Source: Parelaphostrongylus tenuis
Taxonomy: Eukaryota > Nematoda > Chromadorea > Rhabditida > Metastrongylidae
Assembly (NCBI GenBank): GCA_019055375.1
Contig: JAHQIW010004486.1
Span: 186,001 to 250,000, forward strand
Reading direction: 5' to 3'
DNA: 64,000 nt
Shown: positions 19,512 through 30,870 of the stretch, in pieces
Numbering within the stretch: position 1 is the stretch's first letter
Layout: every line of letters begins with the position of its first letter
Program-made: the position numbers and the translations under genes
Notes under the pieces: generated by a model
What the model was told of the DNA's origin: nothing
Database searches by the model: none
What the model saw: only the letters and a program-made list of their open reading frames with translations

Positions 19512-21815
19512 TGGCGTACTAACCCCTTTTTGAGCTTAAATCATTTTTTTTGGAATTATATTGAATGTTTTTTTTGGGGGGTTTCAAAAACAGTCGATCT
19601 TTTGAATTACTTCAATGAGTCTTGTGATCGTGTGGATGTGGTCTATGGTACTAAATCCTTTTCTGAACCCTGCTTGTTCGCATGGCTGTCCTTCGTCCAG
19701 TGTTATGTCAATCCTGTTCAGGATGACTCGAGCTAAAGAGTTTATAGACAACGGACAGCAAGCAGATTGGGCAATAATTGCCTATGTCGTGAAGGTCTCC
19801 CTTTTTGAACAACAATACGGTCTTGCTGGTTTTCCATTGATTAGGGACCTTGCATTGTGACAGGTAGCGAGTGAAGAGCCGAGCCAGGGTGTTGATGAGA
19901 ACTGGCGGCAGGTTCTTCAGGTGTTCTGGTCTAATCCTGTGTGGACCGGGTGTTGTTCTGTTTTTCACCGACGATATAGCATGTCGGATTTCGGAAGGAA
20001 GGACCAGTGGAACGACATATTCGTCCTCTTTCAATTTATATGACGGTAAGAGAACATGGCTAGCGAAGAGATCCGAGTAGTATTGGTGGATGATTTTCTC
20101 CATAGCCCTTCTGGAAGCTGTAAGTGTCCCGTCAGGGTATCGGAGTGCAATCATCTTGGTCTTGTAGTTGGCGAAGCCTCGCTGGGCTTTGCGAATGCTC
20201 TTCCCAGCTTCTGCAGCTTCTGCCATAACTGCTGCTCTTCTCTCTTTAAGGTCTTCTTTTATCGCTTCTCTGCATCGTTTCGCAAGTTCGGACGTAAGGT
20301 TTCGGTTGCCTGCAGCTCGTGCGATTCCACGTTGACGTATCAGCTCGAGTGTCTGCGGAGACAAGCGTCTCTTCGTGACCTTAGGACTCTCGGCTTTTTT
20401 AGCGCTAACGTGAAGATATTCAACGAGTCGATCGTATTCTTCGTCGATGTTGTCGACAACGGTATCTTCCCAAGAGCCGACTAATGATTTGAATACATCC
20501 CAGTTTATGGTAGTTCTGGGACTTCGTTGTTTGAATTTAGCGGCTTTCTCTCCTCTCCTCGAAAATCGGAACGTTGCGCGAAGGAGGCGATGGTCTGATC
20601 CCGTGTAGAACTTGGGAACAACAGCGACGTCGGTCAGGCAAAACCTTCGATTTACTATGATGTGATCTATTTCGTTATGGTACTCTCCATTGGGAGACTC
20701 CCACGTCCATCGCTGAGAGAGAGGCTTTTGGAATTGCGAGTTACCATGGATGGTTTGGGTCGTCATGATAAACTCGGATAGCCTCTCACCCTGTTCATTC
20801 CATTCTAGTCCGTGGGTCCCTATGTGCCGTTCTTCAGACGTTCTTCTAGGTCCAATTTTTGCGTTAAAATCTCCGACAATGACCTTGAAGAATGTATGAT
20901 CTTCTCTGAAGTATTTTTCGAGGTCCATATAGAACGCTTCGACTTCGTCTTCGTACATAGCTTGATGTTGGTGCGTAAGCAACGAAGATGGTCAAAGCCG
21001 GCATAGAACCACATCGTTTCAACCGTAATCGTCCGATACGGGTTGTTAGTTGTTCGAACGAATCAATGCTCACGGTCAAATTCGATTTGACGAGGACGCC
21101 AACGCCACCGACACCTCTGCGATCGCATGTTCCAAGGAACAGTTCTTCTCCGGTGTCATAGACAGCGTGAAAAGGATGGCGCCTTCTCGTCTCAGCCAGG
21201 CCAATGACGTCGTACCTTATTCTTCTTGCTTGAATCAACAGATCCTCTACAGCGGATTGTTGAGCAAGGGTTCTTGCGTTGTAGGTACAGATCGTCATTT
21301 TAGTCCGTTTCGATCTTGGCAGCCTAGTTCGGCCCTGAGATTTTAGCAGCCTCTCCGTACTCGTCCTACCTGGCGCTGCCGTACCAGGGGCTCTTTCGGG
21401 GTCAGGCGGATGAGGCCCATATTTGTTACTGTTTTTGGCATTTTGATACCCAACGTGTAGCTTGCCAGGCTCTAAACGTGGGGGCTGGGTACTCACGAGT
21501 AGCTTGCCAGCTCTCTCTCGGAGGAGCGTTAGGAGCTTATTTGTTGGAGGCGACTCCTAACCGCCTCCCATGTACTTCCCAGCCGCTTGATTGCAGGCTT
21601 TTGGCCGACTTGACTCGTAGAAATAGAGTTTTTGTCAAGTCGGCGCTGCAGAAGCAGGGAGCTCGTCCCCTGAATCCACCTGCGTCTCTGGGAAGCACAC
21701 GGTCGCTTTTGGTTCGCGTTTTATTCCCCTATCCACCACCTGGGGACGCGCCACGTGCCCTCGCGACTAACCGGGCGGGATCCATCAAAGAGAGAGGTCC
21801 GTGGGTGTAGTCTAT

Positions 21816-22066
21816 ACTGAAGGAAAAAGTTTCGGCTACTCGTTACACTAGCGCAGACTCGCTTAAAAGGCTTTGACACGTGCCTGAGACGAATTTGTCA
21901 ATTTTCACGATCAATAACTCAAGCAAAACTGAAAAGAGAGAAACAAATAAAGCATATTCCAGACCAAAATCGAACAAGCAATCCATCAAAACCATGAGCA
22001 TTAATAAAAATAGTATCATATCGATGCTAAAATTAACAAAATGAAATTTGACAGAACTTTTCCACA
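21816..22066. other. unassigned stretch
   Basis: AT-rich sequence between RTE copy 2 and a TA tract; no gene seen. Confidence 0.35.
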
Positions 22067-22090
22067 CCCTATATATATATATATATATGA
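22067..22090. repeat. (TA)n microsatellite
   Basis: Short TA run at the tail end of SINE copy S2. Confidence 0.9.
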
Positions 22091-22345
22091 CAGGATAAAG
22101 GATAAAGCTCTTGGCGTTGATCAATCACTGAGGGATGCGCCATGGGATCGTCTTCAATTTCTAACTTCGTTTGAGGTAATTGAATGCATGTCTAGCCTTA
22201 CAATGATCGACGGTGCCCTTCCGCTGTAAAGAGCCAGCGCTACTTGCGACCTCCTAGACAAGTCTGCGACCAGTGCGGTACCAATTTGCCGCCCCGAAGG
22301 GATGGTGGCTTTGTAAGCTATGAGAGCGAGATCGAACCATTAATC
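22091..22345 (-). mobile_element. tRNA-derived SINE, copy S2 (head truncated)
   Basis: Contains the tail 'aggataaaggataaagctc', the 'gatcaatc.ctgagggatgc' and 'gaattgaatgcat' style body blocks and 'gtaagctatgagagcgagatcgaacca'. It lacks the A-box part of the tRNA-like head. Confidence 0.75.
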
Positions 22346-22640
22346 AGCGTTATAGAAAGGTGTTCTGAAAAGCCGGTCATTTGGCGCTGTAGCCAGAAAT
22401 CTAAGCTTTCGAATGATTACTAACATTTCGATGAAAAGTCCCTGCCCTGCCAGCAAATGAGATCGGTCTTTCATTTGTCGTCTCATAATGGGTAAGCACC
22501 AATAATAGATTTGTCGGCGCGTGTGAAACATAATTTTATTTTAATGCTATAACCTTATGAAAGGGGCTTTTTATAAAACAGAAGTGAATTGTTTTAAGAA
22601 ACCTAGCGAATTACAATCGCAGCATTTGCCTCGTTTTTCT
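22346..22640. repeat. dispersed repeat family D copy
   Basis: 'ttcgaatgattactaaca', 'gcaaatgagatcg' and a 'cgtgtgaaacataattttat' block, all shared with other D copies. Confidence 0.5.
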
Positions 22641-23869
22641 ACTGTTCACAATGAGAAACTGACCGTAGAATTTTCTTTGACGGCTCATGTTCACATTCAA
22701 AGCAGCTCGGTGTGGAAATATAGGAGTGCTTATCATTTTCGGTGGCTTTGATGATAAATGAATCTTAACTCATACTTCTTATTTCAACTTCTGACGATAT
22801 CCTTTGCTCACGGATGCATAAATAGCTCACGGGTAACGGACAGACATTAGTTTATACTATATTACGTGTTAGAAAAACGGTTAACTCAGTGCCAGAGACT
22901 ACTATCCAATAAAACGTGTAAGGCCCTCTCTCAACCACGCCAGCCCCAACCAAATCTTCCATTTCTCCATTTATGACAAAATATTATGAAGGCTCTAAGG
23001 TAATTATCTTGAGATTCTACAAAGATCTACTCTTTCAGAAATCAACGATAAACACAAAGACGTTGAATTACGCAGCAGCAGCAGATCTCTCGCGCAAATC
23101 TTAAGGTCTTTGCGAGACGGTGACTGTAAGGAGACAATCTGGATAAGAGAATTGTTCGAATACGCATGATAAAAGGCATCGTGATGACAGAGGATTTTAG
23201 AAACGGCAAAATGTTGAAATTGCCAATTGAGAATGACATCCACTCCGAAATCATTGTTGTATTTTCTACATTATGAAAATTCGATGAAAGCAAGTTAAAT
23301 TTCGAGGTCTACGGACTTTTCCGTACTGCCCAATATTCCTGGGATCGCACACATTGTACTATTTGATAAGTATTACAATGAGGATCCTTTTTTTATAAAA
23401 AATAATGGATACTCTTCCACCATCCGCACCCATCAGCCCTTTGGATTAGATGCGTTTTTTTGCTATCTAATGAGTTCTAGCAGGCATATGATAGCTCGGA
23501 TCCCGAGAATTTCCAACGCTACACTTGTTTTTTAGGGAATTCGTTTTGGATTTCACAACTGGAAACAAATTTGCGTTCCACACTCAAGAGGTACAAAACT
23601 CGTCCCAGGCGCTCATAATCACCATCCAAGAGCACGAATCTCGCCAGTTTTAATGATATATCTAGGTTTTTATAAAGTCTTCATAGTGTGCTCTTACAGT
23701 CAAAAGATGATCGGTTCTCGCACTCGGAGCGCATTTCTTTTCGGCTAAAGTGTATGTAAGGTTCCGGATGCACGATGCTTTGATGTCTAAATTGCAAAAT
23801 TCCATCCACATACCGGATCAAAGAATGCGCGCGTTTGAAATGCAATTTTATTCTTAATGTTGCAGCACA
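22641..23869. other. unassigned stretch
   Basis: No family recognised; short frames only. Confidence 0.3.
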
Positions 23870-24960
23870 ATAAAAAATTCTTCTCCAAAAATCAATTACA
23901 CCATTGCAGTCGCCGAGATTTAAGCTATCGATTTAGTGCTGAAAGTCTAAGAGAAAAGCATTGTCCAACAAAAAATGTTTCAGTGTGACAAATAATTTTA
24001 TTTTGGTGCTATTCGGTTATGAAGGGAAAAATGAAAAACCGATCTCATTCGATGGAGAGAAACTTTTCATAAGTGCGTTAGTAACCACTCGAAAACTGAA
24101 ACTTCATGCCACAGTCTCAACGTTGCCGGTTTTCGAAAAAACCTTTTTTGACGTTGATACTGGAAGAGATTTCTTACTTTGCAGATGAGCATATTTCTCG
24201 CTGGACAGAAATCTTTCTGTAGAATATTAATAATCATTCAATAGCGTAATCGTTTCTGATTCCAATGCTGCACTTATGTACTGAAGAGATAGCAACTCTG
24301 CAACACAACAGGTGAATAGTTGGATTTCTATCTGTGATCAGGGGAGTCTGGCCAATTCACGTGCCCGTTTGTGAGGCGACCACATGGACTGCTGACGCAA
24401 TACTTCTCTACGCTTTATATGCCCGAAAAATTGATGATCATCACCTTAGCGAACGTGGCCGCCTCAAGCGCGGGCATGTGAATTGGCCGAAGGGCCCTTG
24501 ATAGCAGATGAGAATTCAACTTGATTTACCTGCTGAAATGCAGAAGAACGATCTTCTCTGGATGTAGCACAGCGTTGGAATCAGAAACGATTACGCTATC
24601 GAATGATTACTAATAGTCCAAAGAAAGTGCTCTGTCCGGCTAGAAATATGCGAGTCTGCAATGCAAGAAATCCTCTCCTGTAGCAGCGTCAAAAAAGCTT
24701 TTTCGAAAATTGGTGATGTGGAAATGTAGCATGAAGGCTCCGCTTTTTTAGTCTCACTAACACTCCTATGAAAAATTCCTCTCCAGCGAATTAGATCGGA
24801 TTTTCATTTGCCCCGCTCAATCACGGAGAACCTTTTTTACTGTCACAACATACTAAGCAATGCATTGCAAAAAACTAGATTTTTGAGATTCTCGGGATTT
24901 AAGCTATCAAATGACTGCTAAAACACAGAAAATAGAGAAAAGGAGTTTTTTTCAAAGGCA
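23870..24960. repeat. family D copies around a long fold-back (24224-24620)
   Basis: D copies at about 23870-24225 and 24600-24960. Between them, arms of about 170-180 bp are inverted around a loop of about 50 bp. 'cgtaatcgtttctgattccaa' near 24245 returns reversed near 24580. 'ggccaattcacgtgcccg' at about 24351 returns reversed as 'cgggcatgtgaattggcc' at about 24472. No coding content. Confidence 0.65.
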
Positions 24961-25861
24961 GAAAACAGATACGGATAAGAGAATAGTACCAAGTAGTGTA
25001 CCATCACTTTCAAATAGTGGAAATAATTACTGAGATCTTATAGAATAGTTTACACGTAACAGAGACTGTAGTAGTATTAGTGAAATGTGCTAATAAATCG
25101 AATACGCACTTATGGAAAGAGCGAACGAATAAAATTTTTCGGAACGCGTTAGTTAGTCAATACGAGTGTGATGGAGTTGAGTTCATCTGTGCAAATATCA
25201 GTTTATGAAAAATTATAGTTCTGTCGTCAACTTCAGATGAATTAGGTTAAAAAAGCCTACCGAATGGTAGTCAAAAAATTGCAAAGGAATGCGATGCAAA
25301 CGAACTTTTGACTAGTATGTTATGTAAACTAATAACTTGAAAAAGAATAAGCTTTTATGTCGATAAGTTCCATCAGGATGCAGTAAGCATTCACAAGTTA
25401 AGTGTCTTGAAACCACAAAAAGGACAAATATCTACTAGACGATAAACAACCCCACCAACATTCATAGAGGTCAGATTCGCTTCTAAAAAACACTACTTTG
25501 CAAAAAGTCATAAGCGTATAGACATTCAGTAACAAGGCAATTAGTAAAAGCAAAATACAATTATATTTCTATTTTCACTGCAGTTCATACAATTTTTCCT
25601 TCACTTTCTCTTCTCCCTTTCATTAGCGCAAACTGTTTGCTATTCCGATCCATGGAAGATAATCCTCACAAAAAATAGTCAACATCCTAGTTAAATCCAC
25701 CGTTCATCCACTCCAGCAGTTCAGCAACACTTCAACGTTTTCGAACGACATCGTTGTGCTGTCCCGTGTTCTTCTGTTCAAAGAAAAGGAGGCACTTTTA
25801 TAAATTAAAAAAATGATGATGAATAAAAACAAGGATAACTCTTCGAAGTAACTATTGGACT
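24961..25861. other. unassigned stretch
   Basis: No gene, RNA or repeat family recognised. Confidence 0.3.
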
Positions 25862-26170
25862 CTTTCATAAGATGAAGGACAAAGCTCTCGGAGTGGATCA
25901 ATCCCTGAGGGATGCTCCATGTATTCGCCTTCAATTTTTGACTTCGTTTGAAGTGATCGAATGCATGTTTGGTCTTTGCAATGACTCTCGGTGGCCTCCG
26001 GCTGTATCGAGTCAGCACTACTTCTCCTCCCAAACAAGAGTCTGAGACCAAACTGGTACCAGTTTACCGACTCCGGAGGGATGGATGGCTTGGTGAGCCA
26101 TGAGAGCGAGATAGAACCATTTATCTCTTGTGCGATGCAGACCACTAACCATTGAGCCACATGCGCCCAT
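25862..26170 (-). mobile_element. tRNA-derived SINE, copy S3 (near full length)
   Basis: Minus-strand head with GTGGCTCAATGGTTAGTGG, then a B box altered by one base, the CTCACCAAGCCATCCATCC body, and the 3' part ending in GAGAGCTTTGTCCTTC. Full length is near 305 bp, as in S4. Confidence 0.8.
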
Positions 26171-27544
26171 CTTTTATAATGTATATACAAAAAATAGTAA
26201 AGTACTTCTTGAACTAGTAAATAAAAGGAAACAAATGGAAATTATGTTGAGGCTCGCAATACAGTGAAGACTGTCACCTGAGTATCCAAGTGGTTGATAG
26301 TGAGAAGAACATCAGCTTACCAATGCTGAGGCGAATTTTTAAGAAAAGAATAACAGCGCAAAGTCACAGAATATGCTAAAATAGATGGGATGTGCAGTCA
26401 TGAAGGCCACCGAAGTGTAATAAAACAATAATTATTGTTCGTAGCTTGCTCAAATATTTGCGTGCTCAGCTAATTTTGTATCAGCTACCTACAGTAGGAG
26501 TGCAGCAAATAATGCAAAAAAAAAAATCATGAACATCATCGATTTGATGTCGAACCAGACCTACAAGACACTAATGAGAGGCAGATCTTATTGTGAGGTA
26601 TCAATATTGCGTCTTTCCCGAATGTTTAACTAGCTTAATGCGTTAATGACGTCGTACCTTGGCGGATTTATAGAAAAACGAGATAGATGCTACATCGCGC
26701 TAAGAAATTATGTATTTGAAACTGCGTGTTACCACAATTTTTGATGAATGGATGTCGTGCTCAGAGCAGTAGACACGGCAATAAGGAGATAAAAAATTCT
26801 ATTTTCACAGTAATAACAATAGGAACGAAAACAGCAAAAACAACATTAGTGAATCCGTTATACGCTATAAAGCTAAAAGGTGGTCTTATTATCTTCATTC
26901 GTGACACATTCCTGACGGTTCGGAGTGCCATTCAAGATCAAAGAGTCCTTGAAATTCTACCTTTGAGTGAACAGCAGAAAAATTGTCTTGAGAAACCCTC
27001 TGGGCTCCTTTTTCCGATCTCCACAAGAATGATACATTAGTTTCGACGCAAATATCGAGTTCTAGCCAAGCGAAAAACTCGTCGTTCACAATCTGTTAAT
27101 TGAGTTCAACCAAACTATAATCTAAGCATTACAACGATTTTTGGAGGAGTAGTAACCCCTCTTTTCAAGGACCACAAGAATTCCGAGATCAAAGTGGTGC
27201 GCGAAGAAGATGTATGGATTGGTGCATGGAGAATCAGAAAGGATAGTTGAGAAGAAAACAAAATTATGACTTCGTGTACCTGAAATTATCAGTTTCCACG
27301 GGTCTGCCTTTCCACAAAGATAACTATGCACAAAATTGCTAAGATCAAATGCTACTTAACGGTAAAAGCTCCCTAATTTGCAATGTTAGTGGTAGTCCCT
27401 CGCTGTTTTTAAGTGAATGAATGTTTTACTGCTTATTCTTGGTTATTGGCACAAAGTAGAACAATTCCATTGCCACATTTATTTAGTTACTGAGAGAAAG
27501 TCACAATAAAATTCTACACGAAGCGTTAACAACTATTTAAGTAA
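26171..27544. other. unassigned stretch
   Basis: An open frame of 104 codons (26726-27040, plus) has no recognisable domain or splice context. Otherwise nothing is seen. Confidence 0.3.
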
Positions 27545-27875
27545 AGATGCAATACTTACTCTACTTTATTAGTTTAGTTCACAGTTTTTTTTCCTATGCA
27601 AATCGCAGTGCTTCTAGCATTCTTGTCCTCTCCTCGAGTTCATCATTTAACTGAGGTTTTGTCTTCTTCATGAACCTCGTGAAATATTAGTTGAGCAAAT
27701 ATCTTTGAAATCTCGAGGCTAGCCAGGCTGGAGTATTCTGTTTGACGTTCATTATTGATTGTTGGAGAGAAAGTGGTGACGGGTGTGGGGTCAACACCGC
27801 ACCCGTCTGCGCTGATCATCATTAGCCACTCAGCTGATCCCCCTCCCCTCTCTTCCAGAGTTACATCATCAATCA
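27545..27875 (+). repeat. dispersed repeat family R2, copy 2
   Basis: Same ordered landmarks as 13770-14010 and 53230-53545, including 'cttcttcatgaacctcgtga' and 'tctcgaggctagcc', then a G/C-rich 3' part with 'ccccctcccct'. Confidence 0.6.
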
Positions 27876-28539
27876 AAAACATAAGCATCCTAAGTCTCCA
27901 CGATCAATGAGCAAGTCTTTTATTTCTACAGGGACTGCGAAGTTGGTAAAGCTAATATGAAAAACTTCGAGAGTTTCCGATGCTCCTATCATTTCTTTTA
28001 ATAATAATGTTGTCCATGAAAAAAACTACGTCACAGCTCTTATGCCCATTATCTAGCAGTCACCAAACACTCTGAAAGAACGGAACTTTAATTGATCACT
28101 TCACTTGAACTCGAAGGACACTCTTTCAACCTTCGATTCTCTATAATGGTAAAGGTGAGTCGAATGACACATGATACTGATGAGGCTGCGAGAAAGCCGA
28201 AGCTTACGTCTAGCGCTAGTAGTGCCATACCAGATGAAAGGCTTAAAACATCCTATCAGACCAATTTATACTTAAGCATTGCTGAATTGCGTCCTGTTTA
28301 GCAAAATTCTGAACCATCTCTGCACTGTGCGTTTGTTAGCAGTTCCTGGGCTGAATGTGTTGTTGATGTTGCAAGTTGTCTCTGATGCTTTATATTGAAC
28401 TCAAACTGAATTCAAGGTTTGAAATCGCCATAACTTCTGCACCAACCAGCTTTTCTTCCGTACTCTGAAATAAATATAAAATGAATAGCAATTGAAACGT
28501 CGTTAGAATGAAACGTAGAGCGAATAAACCTGTTCAGTA
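27876..28539. other. unassigned stretch with a weak hammerhead-like motif
   Basis: At 28168-28200 (+) CTGATGA is followed by a GGCT/AGCC hairpin and GAAGC, which resembles a hammerhead core with one altered base. Stem I is poor, so I do not call it a ribozyme. Nothing else is recognised. Confidence 0.3.
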
Positions 28540-28594
28540 TTATTTGAGCCAACATGTCATGTGGTCATGTGGTCTGGTAATGGGCCTTGTACAA

Positions 28595-28635
28595 CCCGAT
28601 ACACGTGTTTCGACCACATAGTCTCGCCAGTCGGG
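28595..28635 (-). ncRNA. hammerhead motif, family 2, decayed
   Basis: Stem I CCCGA/TCGGG, GAAAC and stem III ACACGTGT are kept. The core reads CTGGCGA (A6 changed) and stem II is reduced to GAC/GTC. Probably inactive. Confidence 0.55.
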
Positions 28636-28971
28636 CAGAACCCGTCATCTTTCAATCTTTTCATGAGCTAATTCTCTCGGGAGCCAGCTCTCCCTACAGA
28701 GAGGTATCGAAGACGAACGATTTACAGTGTAGGTCAAGTGAAATTTCACCGAGCTTACAGTGTTGCACACTCGATTGCTCTTTGGCGGGTATTTCCTTAA
28801 TATTATACCTTTATTTCGAGTGCTTGTTTAAGACCACTCTCAAATCCTGTAAGTTAAGTGATATTTTCTCTTGACTTACAGTGTAAATAGTTCGTCTTTG
28901 ATAACTCTCTTTAGCTAGAGCAGGCTCAGAGAGGATTAGCTCATAAAAAGATTGAAAGGCGAAGGGTTTTG

Positions 28972-29012
28972 CCCTACTGACGAAGTTGTAAGTTCGCAAC
29001 ACGTGTATTGGG
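28972..29012 (+). ncRNA. hammerhead motif, family 2, decayed
   Basis: Core CTGACGA is present but GAAAC reads GCAAC; stem I CCCTA/TTGGG has one mismatch. Recognisable mainly through its mirrored partner at 28595. Confidence 0.5.
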
Positions 29013-29120
29013 CTGTACAAGAGCCCATTTACCAGACCAAATGATATTTTGGCTCAAATAATAATGAGAAGATTCACTGAAATTTGAGCGTGATCCTAAG
29101 AAAACACTCGAAATAGAGGT

Positions 29121-29664
29121 AGGGCGAATACACTGCCTCAAAATGATATAATAACCACATTGATCTAAATTTTATTCCGATATCGTGCAGTGAATTTCAA
29201 TAATGCATAAACTGTCATAAACTGCGATTAATTCTATACCAACCTAATACTTTGGAGTAACGAAATGCAAGCAAGGCTACTCATTTCTCATGACTAATAT
29301 CGTCCAATAAGATTTATTTGTTACTAATATACGACTGATGCTTTATTGGAAGGAATAATTCAGAAAGGAAATCTAAAAGAAATGTGACACTGATGAATGC
29401 TGAAGCCTCTGCACGTTGTATCACCTCTGCGAAACAGTGACGAGAAGATCATACGGTTGCCTTAACACTTACTTGTCATTTGAGATTATCATTCATTATT
29501 TCAGCGATTATCAGTGACACTAGTAATAATAATGCGGCCATTTATATAACTGGTAGTTCGATCACTCTTCGACTAACTCACTCGCTAATCAAAGCTAGTT
29601 GCTGGCTCAACGAAAATAGAACAACGGAGATCCACCACACCTCTGCTTATGAATCCATTCATTT
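29121..29664. other. unassigned stretch
   Basis: No feature recognised. Confidence 0.3.
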
Positions 29665-30870
29665 CTCTTATTTTCCTCTCAAGCCAGACACGAGTTGTTA
29701 TAACAATATTCATTGAAACAACTGACGTTTCGAAAGTCTCGCTTTCTTCAGATCCTGGAAAGATCAAGTTGTCACAATTCAATCAGTTAAACACCTCAAT
29801 ACTCTTGTAGAAAAAAATTATCAGACCCGGATTCCAATCGTATCAAGCACAACATCAAATTTCAGCATATTCGCCGCTTTTTTGTAAGTCCCCACTGAGT
29901 TATCTAAGTGGAGAACACTGGCAGAGATCACATGGACTCGTAATGTACTTCACCCATGAAAACAGAAGTTTTATATACCGAATCATATCACGAGGTTTAG
30001 GAAATTTCTTCCTTGGATTGGTGATATTAATCAAAATGCCTATAGAATCTTTCGCAATGATGTTTTATTATCTTACACAAGGGTGGTGACTTCTATGTCG
30101 AAATGCACTCCGTCATACGTCCTATGTGTGTCTAGCGAGCTGTTTGGTTTAGAATTCATTTATCAGCTAGCTGTTCCTCTATGTGGACTTAGAGTGACCT
30201 CCCCGTCTCACCAATATATTCTTCGTCGCACGCTTTTCAAGAGATTAGGTAGACTATACCCACGCTCATGCAATCACCGTCTTTGTCCTTAGGGAATTTT
30301 TTGGCATTCATTCGGTGCACATAATTGGTTGCGAGCTAGTTGGCGCCCCAGAGTATTCGGTGGTATTACAATAATCGTTATCAATTCCACTAAACTTGTT
30401 CTTTTCAAACACCGTTTTATCGCTGTCCTTCTCATTTGAAAAGAAAGGGAGATGAAACTGATTTTGCTGTTGTTCAAATTTTTGTTCGGAGGCGTACTAT
30501 TTCATCTAAGCCTCAGCCAAGGAGCTACAAATTCATAGCCATGAGAAATGGCTATTTCCTGTGCCCACGGATTCTACTCTTTACTCTCTTTCAGTACATA
30601 CACCGGTGTTTGGTCGAAGCATGTTTTCTAATAACGACTTTTTTGTACGTTAGGGACGAGAGGAGAGGTTGTGAGCATGGACAGTTCTACTACTTGGCTT
30701 TCGGTAGCATTTCGTGATGTCGCTGTTATCAGATAAGTCTATTTGTACCTTCCACGAAGGTAGCCAACTGTCTTTCGATATCTTCCGGGTGAATTCTGTA
30801 TAATCTGACTGTTCATCTAACATTCAAAAGCATGTGTTATTTCTCAATTATCCCACTCATTTTCATATAG
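29665..30870 (-). mobile_element. Penelope-like element remnant (PLE copy 2)
   Basis: PLEs encode a telomerase-related reverse transcriptase fused to a GIY-YIG endonuclease. On minus, the segment at 30030-30290 translates, with stops, to SLPNL.KS..RIYW then GVHFDIEVTTL and a TS.RKIL.AF segment, matching the GIY-YIG part of PLE copy 1. 30440-30720 matches the RT thumb region. The 29665-29860 end is a PLE terminal repeat with the CTGAAGA...GAAAC-GTCAG motif (29721-29755). The RT palm is absent. Heavily decayed. Confidence 0.7.

Larger units (their letters stand above)
18780..19608. repeat. tandem hammerhead repeat array, retrozyme-like (family 1)
   Basis: Units start with ccaaaaaagaatgattt at 18779, 19046 and 19314 (periods 267 and 268 bp). 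The third unit stops just after its ribozyme near 19411 and joins an inverted copy reaching 19608. Every unit holds one hammerhead motif. The array splits the RTE reading frame and is flanked by the 13-bp duplication acttcaatgagtc (18767-18779 and 19609-19621), so it was inserted as one block. No protein is encoded. Size, tandem layout and hammerheads match what is known of animal retrozymes; that name is an inference. Confidence 0.85.
17614..21804 (-). mobile_element. RTE-clade retrotransposon, full-length, with a nested hammerhead array (copy 2)
   Basis: Flanked by the 11-bp duplication gtgtagtctat (17603-17613 and 21805-21815). On minus: MSTQPPRLEPGKLHVGYQN near 21496, endonuclease with [21 protein letters not shown] and GSDHRLLRA, then linker and RT with [35 protein letters not shown] and FADDIVLI near 18420, and a C-terminal Arg/Trp-rich region to about 17640. 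The 3' end carries two ACAGGTGAT-like repeats. The coding sequence has frameshifts near 20980 and 19730 and is split by an 829-bp insertion at 18780-19608. Without the insert it is about 3.35 kb. It is the best-preserved RTE here but not intact. Confidence 0.95.
28540..29120. repeat. hammerhead family 2 fold-back element, second copy
   Basis: Outer arms 'attatttgagccaacatg' (about 28541) and 'ggctcaaataataat' (about 29051) are inverted. Inner blocks ('tcaatcttttcatgagctaat', 'gaacgatttacagtgta') are also mirrored around about 28800. Each arm has a hammerhead motif. The right flank carries an extra 'gaaatttgagcgtgatcc..aagaaaacactcg' block, seen as the unit edge in 14088-14886. Confidence 0.75.

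Noticed and set aside
18780..19608. CRISPR-like reading of the tandem repeats
   Set aside because: Units are 267 bp with no spacers, lie inside a eukaryotic retrotransposon and carry ribozymes.
30595..30625. An ACACCGGTGT palindrome followed by TTGG, resembling hammerhead stem III
   Set aside because: No CTGANGA core or stem II nearby; the sequence belongs to PLE copy 2, where copy 1 has a different sequence at this point.
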